The translations under genes and the position numbers were made by a program. A DNA stretch of 7,520 nt, from positions 1 through 7,520 of the forward strand of contig CAYMAN010000068.1 of NCBI GenBank assembly GCA_964388455.1. The letters run 5' to 3'. Below the pieces are notes generated by a model. That model did no database searches and was not told the origin of the DNA. It worked only from the letters and a program-made list of their open reading frames with translations. The stretch comes from JBBRWO01 sp964388455 (lineage in GTDB: Bacteria > Actinomycetota > Coriobacteriia > Anaerosomatales > JAAXUF01). The first letter of the stretch is position 1. Each line of letters opens with the position of its first letter. Below are positions 6,188 through 7,520 of the stretch, piece after piece.

Positions 6188-7402
6188 TTAGCGCTGCGCG
6201 GCCTCTGCCCGAGCGATCGCCAAAGCGCGTGTGAGCTGAGTGTCTGTCGCACGGTCGACCTGCTTCTCGGCGTCCATCTTGACCACGACATCCGGCTTCA
6301 GGCCCTTGCCGTTGATGACGCGGCTCTTGGGCGTGAGGTAGTGTGCGGTCGTGAACTTCACGGCACCGCCCCACGGCAGCTCCTCGATCGTCTGCACGCT
6401 GCCCTTGCCGAAGGACTGCTCTCCCACGAGCTTCGCGCGGCCGTAGTCCTGCAGTGCGCCGCCTGCGATCTCACTTGCGGAGGCTGAGTTGCCGTTGATC
6501 AGCACGACGAGCGGAGCATCCGTCGCAGTACGCCCGGACGTGCTCATTTCGGTCTCTGGCCTGCCGCGCTCGTCGACGCGGACAATCACGCCGCTCTCGA
6601 TGAACAGCGACGACACCTTGATCGCCTGATCGAGCAGCCCGCCGGGATTGTCCCGAAGGTCGAGTACGAAAGAGGTCGCGCCCTTCTTCTTGAGCGAGTT
6701 GATCGCGTCCCGGATGTCGTCTGCGGCCTTGGCGTTGAACTGACCAAGCCGGATGTAGCCGACCTTGCCAATCATCTCGGACTTGATGTTGGGGTAGACG
6801 ATCTTGGCGCGTGTGATCGTGAACTTCTGGGATGCCGGCTCGATCTTGGGGTCCTTGGACGGGCGCTCCAAGATCACGGTGACCTTGGTGCCCTCTTCGC
6901 CGCGAACGCGCTTGACGACCTCGTCACTCGACCACTTCTCGCGCGTGACGCCACCGATTGCGCGAAAGACGTCGCCCGCCTTCACGCCAGCCTTCTTGGC
7001 GGGAGTACCGTCGTAGACCTCAACGATATACGCCTGACCGTCCTTCTCGCCGAGCACCACCCCGATACCGCCAAACGAGCCGGCGGTCTCCTCGTTGAAG
7101 TACTCGTAGTGCTTCTGGTCGAAGTAAAGCGCGTACTTATCTCCGCTCGAATCGAGCAGCCCCTGGATCGCGCCTGCAGTCGCCGACGTCTCCTTGGGCG
7201 GGACCAGTGCTTGTTCATCAAGCAGCGCTTTGACCTCGTCGACGCGAGAACCTACTCGGCTCGGATTCGAGGGCGACGTGATCGCCTCAAGCGTGGATGA
7301 GGACGGGGTCACCTTCGCGGTCACGAAGCCGCCTATGAAGCCGGTCGCTGTGATGATGACAGTCAATGCGACCGCAAGGACGGCCTTCATCGTGGTGTTC
7401 AT
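6188..7402 (-). CDS. S41 family C-terminal processing peptidase (CtpA/Prc-like)
   Basis: A 404-residue serine protease that cleaves proteins near their C-termini outside the cytoplasmic membrane. The N-terminus has a hydrophobic segment (about 6-28) acting as signal or membrane anchor; no lipobox cysteine is seen. A helical region and FGGIGVVLGEK lead into the PDZ domain (about 105-195, with the TPAKKAGVKAGDVFRAIGG core). The catalytic domain contains LDLRDNPGG at 247-255, NGNSASASEIAGGALQDYG at 303-321 and FGKGSVQTIEEL at 331-342. By E. coli Prc spacing (Ser452, Lys477, Gln481) the catalytic set is Ser308, Lys333 and Gln337, all present. Length matches the 400-480 residues of CtpA/CtpB. The start lacks a strong ribosome binding site; ATG at residue 5 is an alternative. 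It lies 44 bases after the probable ftsX and is likely co-transcribed, which suggests an envelope or peptidoglycan-related role. Its 3' end abuts the convergent 142-residue gene. Confidence 0.94.
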   Translation of the reverse strand: MNTTMKAVLAVALTVIITATGFIGGFVTAKVTPSSSTLEAITSPSNPSRVGSRVDEVKALLDEQALVPPKETSATAGAIQGLLDSSGDKYALYFDQKHYEYFNEETAGSFGGIGVVLGEKDGQAYIVEVYDGTPAKKAGVKAGDVFRAIGGVTREKWSSDEVVKRVRGEEGTKVTVILERPSKDPKIEPASQKFTITRAKIVYPNIKSEMIGKVGYIRLGQFNAKAADDIRDAINSLKKKGATSFVLDLRDNPGGLLDQAIKVSSLFIESGVIVRVDERGRPETEMSTSGRTATDAPLVVLINGNSASASEIAGGALQDYGRAKLVGEQSFGKGSVQTIEELPWGGAVKFTTAHYLTPKSRVINGKGLKPDVVVKMDAEKQVDRATDTQLTRALAIARAEAAQR

Positions 7403-7446
7403 GAAACAGTACCGCTTTCGTTGAGACTGGGTATGGCTTGGGTGCG

Positions 7447-7520
7447 CTAGACCTTCAGGTACCGTCGCAAAGCGAATCCCGAGCCGAGAAGTCCGATGAA
7501 CACGCCGGCAAGGATGAGCA
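7447..7520 (-). CDS. ftsX: C-terminus of probable cell-division protein FtsX (partial, cut by window edge)
   Basis: The minus strand from the right edge encodes LILAGVFIGLLGSGFALRRY followed by LKV and TAG (7449-7447). A last membrane helix with a GxxxGxxGS-type pattern followed by RRYLKV at the very end is typical of FtsX, the permease of the FtsEX ABC complex that controls peptidoglycan hydrolases at division. The ftsX-ctpA order is common in Gram-positive bacteria and supports the call. Only 23 codons are visible, so the identification rests on this tail and the context. Confidence 0.6.
   Translation of the reverse strand, partial: LILAGVFIGLLGSGFALRRYLKV

Overview
The window is a high-G+C bacterial chromosome segment, most likely from an actinobacterium. 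I favour a Coriobacteriia-like lineage because of base composition, GTG-start use and gene order, but that is inference. It is almost fully coding. All genes but one lie on the minus strand, so transcription runs mostly from high to low coordinates. No mobile element, CRISPR array, phage gene or tRNA was seen, and no gene-free stretch exceeds 300 bases.

From right to left: the last 23 codons of a probable ftsX (cell-division ABC permease) enter from the right edge. After 44 bases comes a full S41 carboxyl-terminal processing protease (CtpA type) with its Ser/Lys/Gln catalytic set. A single plus-strand gene for an unrecognised 142-residue acidic protein (5759-6187) points at the protease gene and ends exactly one base before the protease stop codon. 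That gene is divergent from an RNase R gene (rnr, 3670-5616), and a region of about 140 bases between them holds both promoters. Below rnr follow a FAD-dependent oxidoreductase of the geranylgeranyl-reductase/FixC-like group, an M42 metallo-aminopeptidase, smpB, a small four-helix membrane protein whose start overlaps the smpB stop, and ssrA (tmRNA, 9-359) with its own promoter.

The theme is quality control of translation. tmRNA and SmpB rescue stalled ribosomes and tag the nascent chain, RNase R degrades the defective mRNA, and peptidases process protein products. The ftsX/ctpA end belongs to envelope and division functions. The tmRNA template reads GENNYALAA, to which the charged alanine is added.

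I did not find a clearly new system. The points most worth a second look are the unrecognised 142-residue protein and its flush convergent end with ctpA; a GC-rich hairpin and duplicated start context at the smpB/membrane-protein junction; the compact RNase R without a lysine-rich tail; and a GTGTCAC motif found at the same place in two promoters.
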